Source of the DNA: Echiichthys vipera
Lineage: Eukaryota; Chordata; Actinopteri; Perciformes; Trachinidae
NCBI GenBank assembly: GCA_963691815.1
Contig: OY829662.1
Coordinates: 24,377,062 to 24,441,061, forward strand
Reading direction: 5' to 3'
DNA: 64,000 nt
Shown here: positions 33,011 to 46,470 of the stretch, piece by piece
Numbering within the stretch: position 1 is the first letter of the stretch
Layout: every line of letters begins with the position of its first letter
Notes under the pieces: generated by a model
Told to the model about the DNA's origin: nothing
Database searches by the model: none
Seen by the model: the letters and a program-made list of their open reading frames with translations, nothing else
Position numbers and translations under genes: made by a program

Positions 33011-34328
33011 ATAATTAAAAAAGGCATGAAATTTTTTTTTTTTTTAACAAATATAGGAACTTTAAAGATCAAACAGGTGGTTCCCAAACAGTTCGGCTTG
33101 AGTTTGTCTCTTTGTCGTGTTTCGGATGTCTGGTTGTAAGCAGTTCAACTGACAGATTTTCAGTTTCTGTTAACAGCTTAAAGAAAAGTAAAGTTATCAT
33201 AAATCTGGGTACAATTCTGACAGAATAGAACAGCAGCAAACATAGATATTCTACGTACAGATAGAGTGGAGTAATGGCATCCTGAGTAGAGAATGAAGTC
33301 CCTCTCCCTGTGCTGGAGTCGGAGTTTGTGTTTGTTTTGATAGATGGTTGTGAATGTTAATGCATGTGAGCTTTGTGTGTCCATCTCAGATGCTGAGGAC
33401 TGACAAAACCTCATTTGACAAGTTGGGGAACCTTTGCTGAGAGCAGCTTGGAGGTGACTTTTAATCAGTATTTCAATTACAGCACCTTTTACTCAGTAGT
33501 ACTTTTTAAAAATAAATTCTAATCAAAAGCAATTATGACGTTCTAAGTCAACATTTTTTGGCCATTGTCTGAGACATCAAGTATGAACAAAGCATCTTGT
33601 TTCAAATAAAAATCAGTTTGAGGCCCAGAGATGTCAAATTATGTGATATTACACACAACAAAATCAAATAATTAAATAACTTTTAATTGTTAAAGCTCTG
33701 ATCATAAATCATGCAAAGTTATAACGTCTTAGTGACAGAGCCAGAAATGAATCACCACGGTGAACCTAAGAGTAGTAACTGTTACATATGTACTCTTACA
33801 CTAATTATAGTGACGTCTGCATCACTGATCTGACTGGATCACATCTAAAACAAAAAAGCTTCACATGCAGTTCCAAACAAGTGGTGGGCATTTATGCTTT
33901 GTTGTTTCATGACACTATGAACGTTACAGACATTAGTAACCAGCAGCAGATGTTGATCTTGACCTCATCCAGAGCCGACAGTACTTCACTACAGTAGTGC
34001 CCATGAAGGACTATATGATGGATTCGACTGTGTCTATACAACTGGGGAGTGGGGAGCTGAGAAGAAATCTCTGATGTAGTGTTGGGACTGGGAATAGAAA
34101 AATAGCTTTTGAAGTTGAAAAATCGTCTTCTGAATTAATTACACTTCACAACAGTTCACAAGGTCAGAGATTCCAACATGACTCACTCTTTCTCTCAAAA
34201 CAAAGCACTCAAATATAGATTCTATAAACCTGAGTGAGAACAAACATTGTCACTATACAGGTGAGAATTCATCACAATCCTCTCTGACATGAGTTACATT
34301 TGTGACGGCAGGTTTCTGTGGGTTGGAT

Positions 34329-37300
34329 CTATTTGTCCACAGTGAAGGACTGCAGTCCTGTGATGGCTCTGCCCAGGATCAGGGCGTGGATGTCATGGGT
34401 ACCTGCAGGGGGAGACAACAATATTAAACAGCTGAACACGTGGTACACAGAGGACTATCATGTTAATATCCACTCTCACAAACCAACGTGAAACAACCGA
34501 GTTAAAATAAACCTAATAAGTATCGTTACATAATCTGCTCATTCAAGTCATGCATGTGGTACAGACCAAAGATTCACAATGCGACAAAACTGTTTTAGAA
34601 CGTTGCAGGTGAAAGTTGCAGCGGTGTAAACTGACCCATCTCGTTTGGACTCAAACCGGCTGATGTCGTCGCCTGAGATTCAGCGCGTCAAATCTCCAAC
34701 AGCTGGTTTTAGAACGTAACACGTCACCTGTTTCAACAGCCAATCAAGTCTGACTAAAGTCCGCTGGTCAAGTCACTGACAAACTGTCAGCTGGTTAAAA
34801 AGGCCGTTTTGGACGGAGGCTCAATGAGCGTGTGTGTGTGAGAGATGGAGTGAGAGTCCAGAGAGCAATACAATAATAAGGAGAGGAGCGCTGTAATCAG
34901 AACAAAGGGAAATAAAACGCTATTTTCTCTGTTTCATCTCTATAGAAATGCAGCTGCTGCGAATAAGTCACTGTCTCTGTCCTTATTTATATTTTAGAAT
35001 GCTACAAATTATATCCAGCGACGAAAACAAGCCTGAAAAGTCGGTGGTTGGAACAGAAGTACAGAGTCGTTGCTATGGAGATTATACATCGTCTAACCTC
35101 ATGTCACTGGTGTGAACGGGCAGGTTTCAGAATATTGCAGACCTGCACATTGCAAGTAGTTGCAAGTTTCAACTTGTCTCGTCGCGAATCTTTGGTGTGA
35201 ACTGGGCTTAAAGTACATGTAAACCGTTTCTCCCTCCTCCTCCTCCTCCTCCTCACCTTCGTATGTGTTGACAGCTTCCAGGTTCAGGACGTGGCGGATG
35301 ATGTGGTACTCATCTGAGATGCCGTTTCCTCCTAGCATGTCTCTGGCCTGCCTGGCGATGTCCAGGGCTTTCCCGCAGCTGTTCCTCTTCAGCATGGATA
35401 TCATGTCTGGGGCCGCTCTGTTCAGAAAACACCACATTTCCTTTGCATTAGTTTGATTAGTTTTTGGTCAAAGTAAAATATCTGAACAACCATAGTGTGA
35501 TAATAAGATATCGTAATGTCCCCCTGGTTGAAATGTCATTAAAAACATCATAGAATGGTCCTAAAAATCTAATTAAAATGTAATCAAGTAGAGGTTATTA
35601 AATGATCAAACTAACATTTGTTGTTGTGGTTGATAAATTCATATGATTATCTCCAACATGTTGGAACATATTCCAAGTGTAGGACCCATTGCACTCACTT
35701 TTCGATGGCATCTTTTGCAAACTGTATATCCATCTTTGACAACTCCTTACCTATTCATTTTGTAGATTTAAGGCACTTTTGGGCAGATATAAGGCTGGGA
35801 TGTCTCTTTTCTGTGACTTTTTTACAGCTATTCTACTCAACGCTTCAGGTGAGTGGCACGAAGACTCTCTCACAGACAAAACAAAATGGCGCTCATACAC
35901 GTGTGTCATGGCTTGCAAGAGGAGATTTCACTGCACACAAACAACATCACTGACAAGATTCCTTTTCACGGGGTAGGAAAGCAGGAATCAGGACACCATG
36001 GATATCGTGGCTTCTAGAATTCTTACGGTTATGAAACTATGATATTAATTATGTCTGATCACATCTCCTCAAATACACTTCACTTAGCCTGGAGGATAAA
36101 GTTGTCTTTACCTTTTAGCATCGATTAGTCTTCCCAGCTGCAGACAGGACTGTAGGCCGATGGTGATCTCTGTCATCATGTCGGCCATTTTCTTCTGCAT
36201 CAGTTGATTTCTTGCCAGTGGCACTCCAAACTGGATTCTGGTATAGAAAGCCACAACACTGTGTTATCCTCATGTTTAACAATGGATAATCAAACTAACT
36301 AGAAACTCACTAACGAACAGTGTGCATTTTGTTGAACAAATGTCATTTTGACCAAATGTGATATGACACAGACAACTGGGACATCTCACCTGTCGAGTGT
36401 GTATTGTCGAGCTGCATGGAAACAGAACTCTGCAGCACCCAGAGCGCCCCATGCAATACCGTAACGAGCATTGTTCAGGCAGCCAAAAGGACCCTGGAAA
36501 CAGCAGGAGTGTAATGAGCAATTACTGCCGTGTGTTTAAAGTGTAAAATACTGAGGGTACGTCCACACGATTGAAAACAACTCTTTTTTCCCTCCGTTGT
36601 TCTTAAAAGGTTTTCCCGTCCTCATCGCCTCGACTCAAGAAATCTCTGTGTGCACACGAAACCAGTACAACCGACTAAAAACCCTGTAATACACATGCCA
36701 GACGTGGGTGTGGCACTGCAACTACCACAGAAATACACCAACAAGGAGAGATGGAGAGATGCTGTGGAGAATACAAACACCGGAGAGTTTCTCTCCAAAT
36801 CTGGAGACTTCCCAAATCCTCCTCCATCCTAGAGAGAAATGTGTCCCTGTTTCTGGTGTTAGTGGAGACTTTGGTGCTGTTTTGGACTCTGATGCACCAA
36901 TCACTCTGTAGTTAGTGTCCTCAACGAGCAGAGGGTGCTGCTGGGAGCCCCTTCCCCGTCCCAAAGCACTCACAGGCAGGCACTGTCTTGCTAGGTTTAG
37001 AGACTTTTTGCCCCTTCTTAGCAACTTTATATAGAAAAAGCTACTAACGACCAATTTAGCTCCTTATTCAGATCATCAGGGGAAAGGGAGAAATCTGTGC
37101 TCTGCCTAATTCATTCCCATGCATGTGGCTCAGAGTCCAGTTCAGTAAACAGTCTATGGGTCCGTCTCTCTCCTCTCTCACGCAGCAGCACTGTTGTTAT
37201 TATGTGACCCCGCAGGGTCAGAGGTCAGAGGTGGGGCGATGACGGCATCCTTTAACAAAGTAGGAGGTTTCACCGTCCAGACGACAACGCCATGGGGGGT

Positions 37301-40300
37301 GTTTTCAAAATTTTCCAATCTGGGATCAGGTTTCAAAAGATACTGTTTTCAGGCTCCTATAACGCTGGCTGCATGTGGATGGTCGACCAAAACGATACTA
37401 AAGTTGTGCAGTTACAGGAAAACGCATCTCTGTGTGGACGGGCCTGTTCACATGAAGCTAAATACCTTTAGAAACTGTACCATAATAAAGTCTGTGAGTC
37501 ATATTATTTTCTGACTACATTATGAGTATAGCAGAGCAAACTTGAACAGTCACTTAGGTGGTTTCATTCCACTCACAGCAAGCCCGGAGACATTAGGAAG
37601 CAGGTTCTCCTCAGGAACCTCCACCTCGTCCATGACGATCATACCGGTGGCGGAGGCTCTCAGGGAGAACTTTCCCTCAATCTTAGGCGTAGAGAGGCCC
37701 TTCATGCCACGCTCCAAGATGAAGCCGCGCACCTTCCCATCATCACATTTGGCCCAGACTACAGCAATATCTGCCACTGGAGAGTTGGTGATCCTGAGGG
37801 TGGAAGCAAAGACGCACTGATAGCATCATTTTTTACTATAAAGACTAAACAGAATATATCTGAACTTTAACTATGCATCTGTTCACAGTGCTGTGAATGA
37901 TTTTGTAATATTTCTTCTAATATTACGTTTTGCTTGGACCTACAGCACAATAACCTAATTAACTTGTATGAAATTAAAATAAAATACCTATCAATTCATC
38001 AAATGTGACCCTAGTAAACCCTAGAAAAAAGCCTCATCTGATTGAGTTTCATAAAGTACTTTAACTGTGAAGAGCTCCACCATGTGGACAACATATTACA
38101 TGCATAGTCCTGTGCCACAACAAAACCCTGGATCTTAAAAACAGATATATTACACAAATATTTGACACAATACATTAGATGATGGGGAGTCAGTGTTTGT
38201 TGTGTACCATGCAGTTTAGAGGACTGAGTCAGAATAATTGGGTGTTAATATACCTGACATTAACATCAGATACTCTTTCAGACATACTGGCACTTTATTT
38301 GACTATTAAAATGAACGCACTGTTAATCTTCCCCACCTGACACATCACACTGTGTTCTCTAATTCTGATGGGGCTGTTTCACACTGCCTTGAAACAGTTC
38401 TCTGGGGCTAAAAGTGACTGGGCACACACATAATTCAATGTAAAATAAAAACCTGCATGCCTTTTCTCAAAGGTTCAAAAACATACACTAAGGTCTTAAT
38501 ATTACTACAGTCATCAGAGTCTGTAATAACAGACAAGCCAGGCAAAAAAAAAAGGATCACACTGTTCAACAAATAAATAAGTATATTTTACAGAGTCAGA
38601 CAGATATATCAGTCGGACAGTATCAGTGTATATCTTTTCCAATATGCACAAAATGAAAACCTTTTTACTGCAGAAAAAAAAGCTTGGAGTGATTAAAAAA
38701 TGGTGTCATATAGCTATTTATTTTTATTTTTTTATTTTTTATTCTTTCAGCTTTCATTTCTAGAATTGGTTGACAATGAAATACATTGGATAATGTATAA
38801 TAATATTTGAAATTCTTTAATAAAGTTATATTTTCAGGAAAGGGAATACCTTAGGAAAGGTCTATTTTCATTCAAGCTCAAAAATTTCACTATATTGATA
38901 ATCAGTGGATTTTCCCCCACCAAAACTGGTATCGGCTTCAAAAAACATATTAGTCAGGCACATATATTTCATATAGTTTCCTTTAATCACAGAGCAAATT
39001 AAGCGCTGTATTGAGGATAATGTAATAAGTTAAACTCCAAAGTGTAAACCCTGAAATCACATCGGTCCCACTGAGAATTTTACTCAAAATCCTGACTTGA
39101 AATCTTGACATAGAGTGAAATATGAATTCAAAAGTTCATCCTCCATCATTTGATTGTGATGTTTATTTATCTTTTAAGTATATTAATACACTACTCACCA
39201 GGTCTTTGAGCCAGTGAGGGTGTAGGTGCGACTGGATGGATTGAACTTGGCTCTGGTTTCCATGCTGCTTGGATCACTGCCATGGTTAGGCTCCGTCAAG
39301 CCAAAACAACCCAGGATCTCTCCGCAGGCTGGGAGTGACAGGGGGGAGTAAAGCAAGAGCTCAGTCACTCTTCATTGGGGTATTATGGTTAATGCACTAA
39401 TATCTTAGCCTCGTGAGACCATCCTGAGCTCTGAGCTCCATTGTATTTTACTCTCAGATCAGTCTGGTAACAATTTGGAGCCGTTTACCAAGCGACCAAA
39501 CCAATCAGCGTTGGTTTTGGGGGGAGTTTAAGTGTGACGCACAGATGCGAAACCAACCTCTAAGGTAGCTCTAATTCTGTTAGCTGCTCACTAACACTTT
39601 TTTCCCTTGGATCCTTCTGTTGAATATAGACCGAGCACCTGAAATTGGGCTTTTTATTTGTAAATTCACGATACACAAACAGCAAATATCCTTTACCAAC
39701 ATGTTAGAACATGATACGCTTCGTTGATCTGTTTGGTTGATTTGGCCCGTATGTTGGTGACAGATTTTATCCAAGTTTATCCAATCAGCTGTACTCAACC
39801 AGTATTTCCACCCCTTCCCAAAAGATCTCCAAACGAGAGATTCAAGGTGGATCTGCTGAGACGATGAGAATCAATCCATCTGGCAGTCAGGTTAATAATA
39901 ACCATTTTAAATGTTCTCCCATCTATTGTTGGTGGATAAACCGATAATACACTGTTGCGGGTGTTTTCTCTTCTTACCCAGCCTGGGGAGGTACTTCTGT
40001 TTCTGCTCCTCTGTGCCATAGGCATTAATGGGGTGCATGACCAGAGACGACTGCACACTCATGACTGAGCGATAGCCGCTGTCCACTCTCTCTACTTCTC
40101 TGGCGATCAATCCATAGGCCACATAGCTTGTCCCAGCACAGCCATAACCTTGATATCAAACACAAGGAGAGGAGGAGTTGTTGGTGTTACAAAAAATAAA
40201 ATATAAAGCATCAAATGAATTCAAGTTAGAAAATAAATCAAGGTTTAATGGGTTACAGCTGTTATCATAGACACATTTAGAGATTTCTCAAAAACAAACA

Positions 40301-42369
40301 AAATAAACAGATCCAGTGTGCACCGGACAAAGTCCATTTCAGTCAGTCATTTATTTTAAGTAGGCTGAAACTTTATATTCACAATAAGTAGCTACAATAA
40401 CACACACATCTATGGTCCATTCTGTTATGGTTATAATATATAGGAGGTATATATAGGTATATAGGAGTATTGAACAGAGGGACTGTCAAATCAAGCGGAC
40501 TCACCTTTAATGGTTGGGCCCAGGACACCCATCGCTCCCATCTCTGACACTATTTCTCTGTGGAACACTGAAAAAATGACAAGACCAGCTGTTAGTCACA
40601 TGAGATGTTAGAGGAGCGACATTCCTTTATTTCAACTAAGAGTATGTCAACAATATGACAAAGTCATACAGTAATAAAGGTAATATCGCTGCACACATTG
40701 CATATCAAGATGTCATTAAGAATCTGTGTTCGGCATAGACTTATGTGAAGGGCACACACTGATAAAAATAAATTAAAAATAAATAAATAATGAATCAAGC
40801 ACTGTGGCTCATGAATGTAGAGAGGTAAAGATGAGTCTCACCTTCATTTCTGTTTGCCATAATGATGCGTGGCATGAGCTTCTCTTGGCAGTAGGTCCGG
40901 AAGGAGTCTCTGATCATGATCTCCTCCTCCGACAGCTGACCCTCCAGGTCCAGGGCATCGCGCCAGTTGAACTGGACCTTCGCTGTCAGACATTTAGAAG
41001 AGGAACAAAACCTTAAAACCATAGATAAAATATGTCTTGGGGATAATCTGGTCATAACAACGAGCTATTAACACCTACGTGCTTTAGACTTCTGCTCAGT
41101 CTTCTCTGCCTCTGTGGAAGTTCAAACAGGCAAAATGATAAATACTATGCAAGAAAACATTGTCTTCCCGGCACATTTACTACTGTGTGAGGTACATTTA
41201 GTGACACTAAATAATGATACGCTCTTTCTCAAATTACAGAGTGCAATGTGTCAAATATAGCTTCAGATGAAATGCTAGCAGGGCATGGGTCTCCCTGTCC
41301 GTAATTATTTGAACCAAGCACAAAGAAACCACAAAACTGACTAAATCAACTCATCTACCAGGTTATTTTCACCATCACCATTCATATTTACAGACATCAG
41401 CTGTAGCCACGTTGGTGTTCAGTTTTTGATTGTATTTTTTTGTATGTTCTAAACACCAAACACAGGCACTGGCTGTTTTGTAATATTGTGGGCTGCAGCT
41501 GAATGATTTAAAGCTGTGCAAATGACGCTGAAACCATCTCTGTGGCTGGCAAGTTTTTTCTTTCTCAAATAAGATGTGAGGGGTGTCTCTGAAATGATTG
41601 CACAGATGTTATCCTGTTACTTGTGTTATTGTCAGATTTATGTTAAATGTTGATCCTCTCTGCTCCTTTTGTCACATCACAGATGAAACGACACAACATC
41701 CTTTTAGGGAATGCTCTTTTAGTGAAACACTGTGGCATGAAATAAACCTCTTTATAAACAGAAAGTTAGGTACACGACTCAAACTCAAAATTGTTTTTTT
41801 GTATTTTTGAATTTGTAAATAAATATATTTCCTGTCAAAAAGTTGTATGTTTTTAATCTTTTCTTATAATAAGGTGAATTCTATGTCACACTATATCACA
41901 CGCACACTAAATGTTCAAAGCCAAAACCTGATTGTATTGTTTTCATTTCTTACTTTAACTCTTCCCTGGATAAACTAAAGTACTGCACCGACTGTAAAGC
42001 TGTGAAAACCAAAGACATGTGTAATGAATACGATCTGTAATGATTTATGTACTTCAATGGTTTCTTTATTGATGACAAATGCACTACATCGAGCGATATT
42101 GTTATTGTTTGTATTGTTATATTGTTTGAAGATCGAACAGTAATCACTGTTGTAATATTAAGTATATTTGTGTAAATACATATCTGTGGCTGGCACATAG
42201 ACTGTCTAAAGAGTCATACAGTCGTTATACAGTCTTTGGGCTGCGGGTGAGAGTTGAGTGCTGTACCCCATCTGGCAGCTGCTGCACTTCCCTGAGCCCT
42301 GGAAGCTGAGATGATGGCACATCGGTGAGGGCTGACCAGGAGACGGCACACAGAGCTTCTCAATGCCAT
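34329..42369 (-). CDS. gcdh: Glutaryl-CoA dehydrogenase, mitochondrial
   Basis: The product is an FAD enzyme of the mitochondrial matrix. It oxidises and decarboxylates glutaryl-CoA to crotonyl-CoA in lysine, hydroxylysine and tryptophan breakdown. Minus-strand coding exons: 42369-42220, 41109-41079, 40982-40842, 40567-40505, 40148-39978, 39328-39199, 37793-37577, 36493-36390, 36237-36112, 35417-35257, 34402-34329 (TAG). They sum to 455 codons plus stop against 438 in human, and all phases close. The N-terminus (MALRSSVCRLLVSPHRC) is Arg-rich without acids, as in a mitochondrial presequence. Seen motifs: FGLTEPNHGSDPSSMETRA, WITNSP, RYGIAWGALGAAEFC, ARDMLGGNGISDEYH, and AVNTYEG with catalytic Glu431, which is human precursor position 414 plus the 17 extra N-terminal residues. 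The exon 1/2 junction is the least certain, because the nearer donor at 42230 would give an immediate stop. Confidence 0.97.
34559..35210. mobile_element. MITE in the last gcdh intron
   Basis: The left end (CAGACCAAAGATTCACAATG, then CGACAAAAC) and the right end, reversed (CACCAAAGATTCGCGACGAG, then ACAAG), are imperfect inverted repeats. They bound about 650 bases without a coding frame. The family name is not known to me. Confidence 0.6.
36552..37448. mobile_element. Non-autonomous DNA element in gcdh intron 8 or 7
   Basis: The block lies between exons at 36493 and 37577. It starts GGGTACGTCCACACGATTGA and ends with TCTGTGTGGACGGGCCTGTT, giving an inverted CGTCCACAC core. Fish repeats of this kind are common. 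Open frames inside it are not coding. Confidence 0.5.
37830..39190. other. gcdh intron between exons 6 and 7
   Basis: About 1.4 kb of AT-rich intron without a recognisable repeat, RNA gene or coding frame. The T-rich TTTATTTTTATTTTTTTATT run near 38718 is the only simple-sequence feature. Confidence 0.5.
41598..41810 (+). mobile_element. L1-like LINE 3' terminal fragment in gcdh intron 1
   Basis: The frame contains DPLCSFCHITDETTQHPFRE then CSFSETLWHEI, the Cys/His cluster and following helix found at the C-terminus of fish L1-type ORF2 proteins. It is only about 70 residues and lies antisense to gcdh. Confidence 0.65.
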
Positions 42370-42901
42370 GATGAAGAGGAGTCTGGAAACATTTTCTGCA
42401 TTTAATTCACATTCATTAAACTGGAAAATTAGAGTGCAATTTATCAAACAGGTAGCTCGCAGTGAGAGTAATGGCGGTAACCTTTCCAACTATCGCAAAG
42501 AGCATCAAAAGAACAGCTGGTGCCTTAGGATACCTATGGTCTGTTTACTAAGGGTACCAGTTACAGCTGCAGGTGAGAGATGCTAATGCTGTAGCTAAAG
42601 GTCAGGAAATAAAGAAAGTATAATGGCGGTTTAATCTCCACTGATCCGTGTCAAAGTGTTCACTGTAACACCTGATACAGCAAACTGTCCCAGTGCCAAG
42701 CTGAACTCGACTATGTAGCCGTGACATTATGGAGCTACAAGCTAACAGCGCTAACGTTAGCTCACGGTAGCTGAGTTAGCTAATAACTTGGGCGTTAACG
42801 ACATAATATTCGTATAACCATGGCAACAATGTACCGTACGGGCGCCGTGTGTTCTGACCAGCAGTAAAAGCCGCGGTGGCAGCTGTCTAAGGAGCATTTA
42901 C

Positions 42902-43000
42902 CTGTATAAAGTGGGACAACAACCCTTCTGTTGTACCACACTGGCTGATGGCGCAGTGACACTAAACTTCAAAACACAGCGCTACGTCATCACGTAAAGC
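42902..43000 (-). promoter_or_regulatory. gcdh: gcdh non-coding first exon and promoter
   Basis: On the minus strand a 5' UTR exon ends at 42902 with donor ACAG|GTAAAT. It would join an acceptor TTTCCAG just before the start codon (CTCCTCTTCATCATGG). Immediately upstream lies a CRE-like TGACGTA (42983-42989, reverse) in CpG-containing sequence. The (TAA)n array begins about 150 bases farther upstream. Confidence 0.55.
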
Positions 43001-43149
43001 ACAGACCGCAGCACCACGAACCAGCAGCGACCCCTGTGCCCCTGCCACAGACACACCATGATCGACTCTTCTCTTTCAAAAACTTTGTTGTTTGTCTGCG
43101 CGAAGGCAGTGCACGTGCAATCTGAGACCATGCAGTAAGGTCATCCTAG

Positions 43150-43240
43150 AATAATCATAATCATAATCATAATCATAATCATAATCATAATGTTAAATAT
43201 TATTAATAATTATAATAATACATGCAGTGAGGCCATCCTT

Positions 43241-43296
<56 letters not shown>

Positions 43297-43363
43297 ATAA
43301 AGTAAGGCCATCCTTTATAATAATAATAATAATAATAATAATACATAAAGTAAGGCCATCCTT

Positions 43364-43413
<50 letters not shown>

Positions 43414-43432
43414 ATAAAGTAAGGCCATCCTT

Positions 43433-43464
<32 letters not shown>

Positions 43465-43483
43465 ATAAAGTAAGGCCATCCTT

Positions 43484-43548
<65 letters not shown>

Positions 43549-43700
43549 TAATACATAAAGTAAGGCCATCCTTTATAATAATAATAATAATAATAATAAT
43601 AGTAATAATAATAATAATAATACATAAAGTAAGGCCATCCTTTATAATAATAATAATAATTATAATAATAATAATACATACAGTAAGGTCATCCTTTAGA

Positions 43701-43736
<36 letters not shown>

Positions 43737-43948
43737 TTAATAATAATAATATTATTATTAATAATAATATTAATAATAATAATAATAATAATACATAAAT
43801 TAAGGCCATCCCTTATAATAATAATAATAATAATACATACAGTAAGGTCATCCTTTAGAATAGTAATAATAATAATATTAATAATAATAATAGTATTAAT
43901 AATAATAATAATATTAATAATAGTAATACATAAAGTAAGGCCATCCTT

Positions 43949-44007
<59 letters not shown>

Positions 44008-44026
44008 ATAAAGTAAGGCCATCCTT

Positions 44027-44100
<74 letters not shown>

Positions 44101-44298
44101 ATAAAGTAAGGCCATCCTTTATAATAATAATAATAATAATAATACATACAGTAAGGTCATCCTTTAGAATAGTAATAATATAATAATAATAATAATATTA
44201 ATAATAATAATAGTATTATTATTAATAATAGTATTATTAATAATAATAATAATAATAATATTAATAATAATAATAATACATAAAGTAAGGCCATCCTT

Positions 44299-44333
<35 letters not shown>

Positions 44334-44352
44334 ATACAGTAAGGCCATCCTT

Positions 44353-44390
<38 letters not shown>

Positions 44391-44531
44391 ATACAGTAAG
44401 GTTATCCTTTAGAATAGTAATAATAATAATAATAATATTAATAATAATAATAGTATTATTATTAATAATAATAATATTAATATTAATATTAATAATAATA
44501 ATAATAATACATAAAGTAAGGTCATCCTTTA

Positions 44532-44579
<48 letters not shown>

Positions 44580-44660
44580 ATGAAGTAAGGCTATCCTTTA
44601 TAATACTACTACTAATAATACTACTACTACTACTACTACTACTACTAATAATAATAATGA
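43150..44660 (+). repeat. (TAA)n array with about 20 interspersed 24-base modules
   Basis: TAA runs of varied length alternate with a module containing AAGTAAGGCCATCCTTTA, about 20 copies in all. Two module subtypes alternate: CATAAAGTAAGGCCATCC followed by TTTATAAT, and CATACAGTAAGGTCATCC followed by TTTAGAATAG. A single ancestral-looking copy (GCAGTAAGGTCATCC) adjoins unique sequence at 43131-43148. The array ends in an ACT tract (44605-44646). Poly-Ile and poly-Tyr open frames over it are artefacts. Confidence 0.95.
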
Positions 44661-44689
44661 TCTAATACTAATATACTCTTACATACCTG

Positions 44690-45010
44690 TACACTTATCT
44701 GTTTTGTGCAATAACATTATCCACTACTTAAGTGCAATAATTTAATCTTTTTGCTTATGTCTGTCATATACAGTCATACATGTTTTATCTTATACATTTC
44801 CTCTACATTTAACTTATCTGATTTCATTTTCAGTGAATTTTATTTGACCTGTATTCTTACATCTACTTCATATATATTTGACTAAGAGTTTATTGGTTAT
44901 CCTGTACTGTATTTTTTTCTACCTCCCTTGTGTTTTTGTTAGCTGCTGGAAACTCAATTTCCTTGTGAGTCATCCCAAAGGATCAATAAAGAGAAGTGTA
45001 AGTCTAAGTC
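44690..45010 (+). mobile_element. Retroelement 3' tail, degenerate
   Basis: The segment ends AACTCAATTTCCTTGTGAGT, CATCCCAAAGGATCAATAAA and GAGAAG, the usual 3' end of fish LINE copies. It holds no coding part. Confidence 0.5.
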
Positions 45011-45035
45011 TTTATTATTGTTTAGGGGCTAGACT

Positions 45036-45200
45036 GTGATTGGCTCATTAGCAGAGGCGTGGGCGCTGGAGGAGTGGCCATCTGTGGCTGTAGTCATATT
45101 TCAGCTCCCAGAATAAAAGCACCACAGTTCCATGGAAGGATGACAGTAGCTGTCAATTTCACAATCGCTTCAACGCCCACAGTCCTGACAGCAGACAGTA
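45036..45200 (+). repeat. Left arm of a 3-kb inverted repeat pair
   Basis: ATTTCAGCTCCCAGAATAAA, AGCACCAC and the flanking CTCATTAGCAG, GGAGGAGTGG and GGATGACAGTAGCTG words recur in reverse at 47990-48130. The similarity extends about 100-150 bases with gaps. It may be two opposite copies of one dispersed repeat. Confidence 0.65.
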
Positions 45201-45355
45201 GGTTCTGTTCTCTAAAGCCTGTCTGTGGAACTATGTTACACACACATTATCTTATCATTCACACAGCAACTCATTTATCTGGCATGGTAAAAAGGCACTC
45301 TACTCATACCTGAGGATGTCTAATCCATAGAAAACGGTGTTCTACAGCTCCCTAA

Positions 45356-46470
45356 GTGTTTTCATTATTATGTATCATTTGGTTGTCAGAGGGTAAATAT
45401 GTTTTTGATCCAGGTGTGATTAAAGACTGGAAAACCATTGAGGAGAATATATTACAACGCTTAAAGATTGACTCAGGCTGTCTCTACTACATGGAAACAC
45501 TACCCGAGGTACTGACTGGAACTCCCATTGAAGTATCATTAATTATTTTAAAGTCATGTGCAAAGGTCTTAAGAATTGATACAGATTCCTCAATACAACA
45601 GCCAATATGGCAGAACCCGAATATAACAGTGGACAACACGGTTATTCAATGGAAAAAGTGAAAGGACAATGGACTAGCTAGGCTTTGTCACATATATAAT
45701 AATTGCAAATGTTTTAAAAACTTTGATGAGTTAATCACTGATTATAATATTCCAAAGAGTAAGTACTTGAACTATCTTACCTTACGGCACTCAATCGGAA
45801 AACGTGTGCCGAAAAATAAGCTGAGAATTTGCGTACACACATTTGAAAAAGTTCTTTACAGTCAAAACCTGAAAAATAAAAATGTAGTAAAATCAGGGTA
45901 TTCAACTCTGAATGATAGAATTGGCGATCTATTTGATGTTTGTGCAAAAATAAAAGGGCCAGAGGTCTGCATAAAGGAGAGGAAGAGCTGTCCTGGAACG
46001 GTATGTGGAAAAATGCAAGACAACCTTTTCAATGTATAAAAAATAACCTAAGACAATTCCACTACACACAGTGAAAACTTTTTACAATGGGCGTACAAGA
46101 ACACAGTTAATGTCCAAAATGTGTCAATACTGATGGCACTTTGTCCCATTTACTCTGGGATTGCCATAAAATAAAAGAAACTTGGTTTGGTAAAACAAAA
46201 CACGCTATCAACCCTATTAACATGACTATTCCACTAACACCAGAGTCATGCATTTTAGGAGATCTACATAATGTTAATAAGGTTCCACCAAAGGATACGA
46301 AAGTGTTCCCTTTGAAGGGACAGAAATGTGCTATCTGCTTGTTCCCTTGTGTTTTGCTTTCATTTTGTTTTGTTGTTGATTGTTTTGTTGTTTGTTTCTT
46401 TTTTCTCTTTATAGTTATATTATTTGGAATATGTTTGAGTGGGCATGTATATATATCTGTGTAAATTAAA
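45356..46470 (+). mobile_element. L1-like LINE ORF2 C-terminal region, broken
   Basis: Several frames in order give KYVFDPGVIKDWKTIEENIL, then LNYLTLRHSIGKRVPKNKLR, then TDGTLSHLLWDCHKIKETWF. This is the known layout of the C-terminal part of fish L1-type ORF2. Stops and frame changes interrupt it. It ends near AATTAAAACAATGAATAAAA (46465-46485), a plausible 3' terminus. Confidence 0.75.

Noticed and set aside
43203..44183. Long poly-Ile and poly-Tyr open frames
   Set aside because: They translate the (TAA)n array; no coding features.
43150..44660. Possible CRISPR-like array of modules separated by variable spacers
   Set aside because: The spacers are TAA runs, the modules vary in sequence, and this is a vertebrate genome without cas genes.
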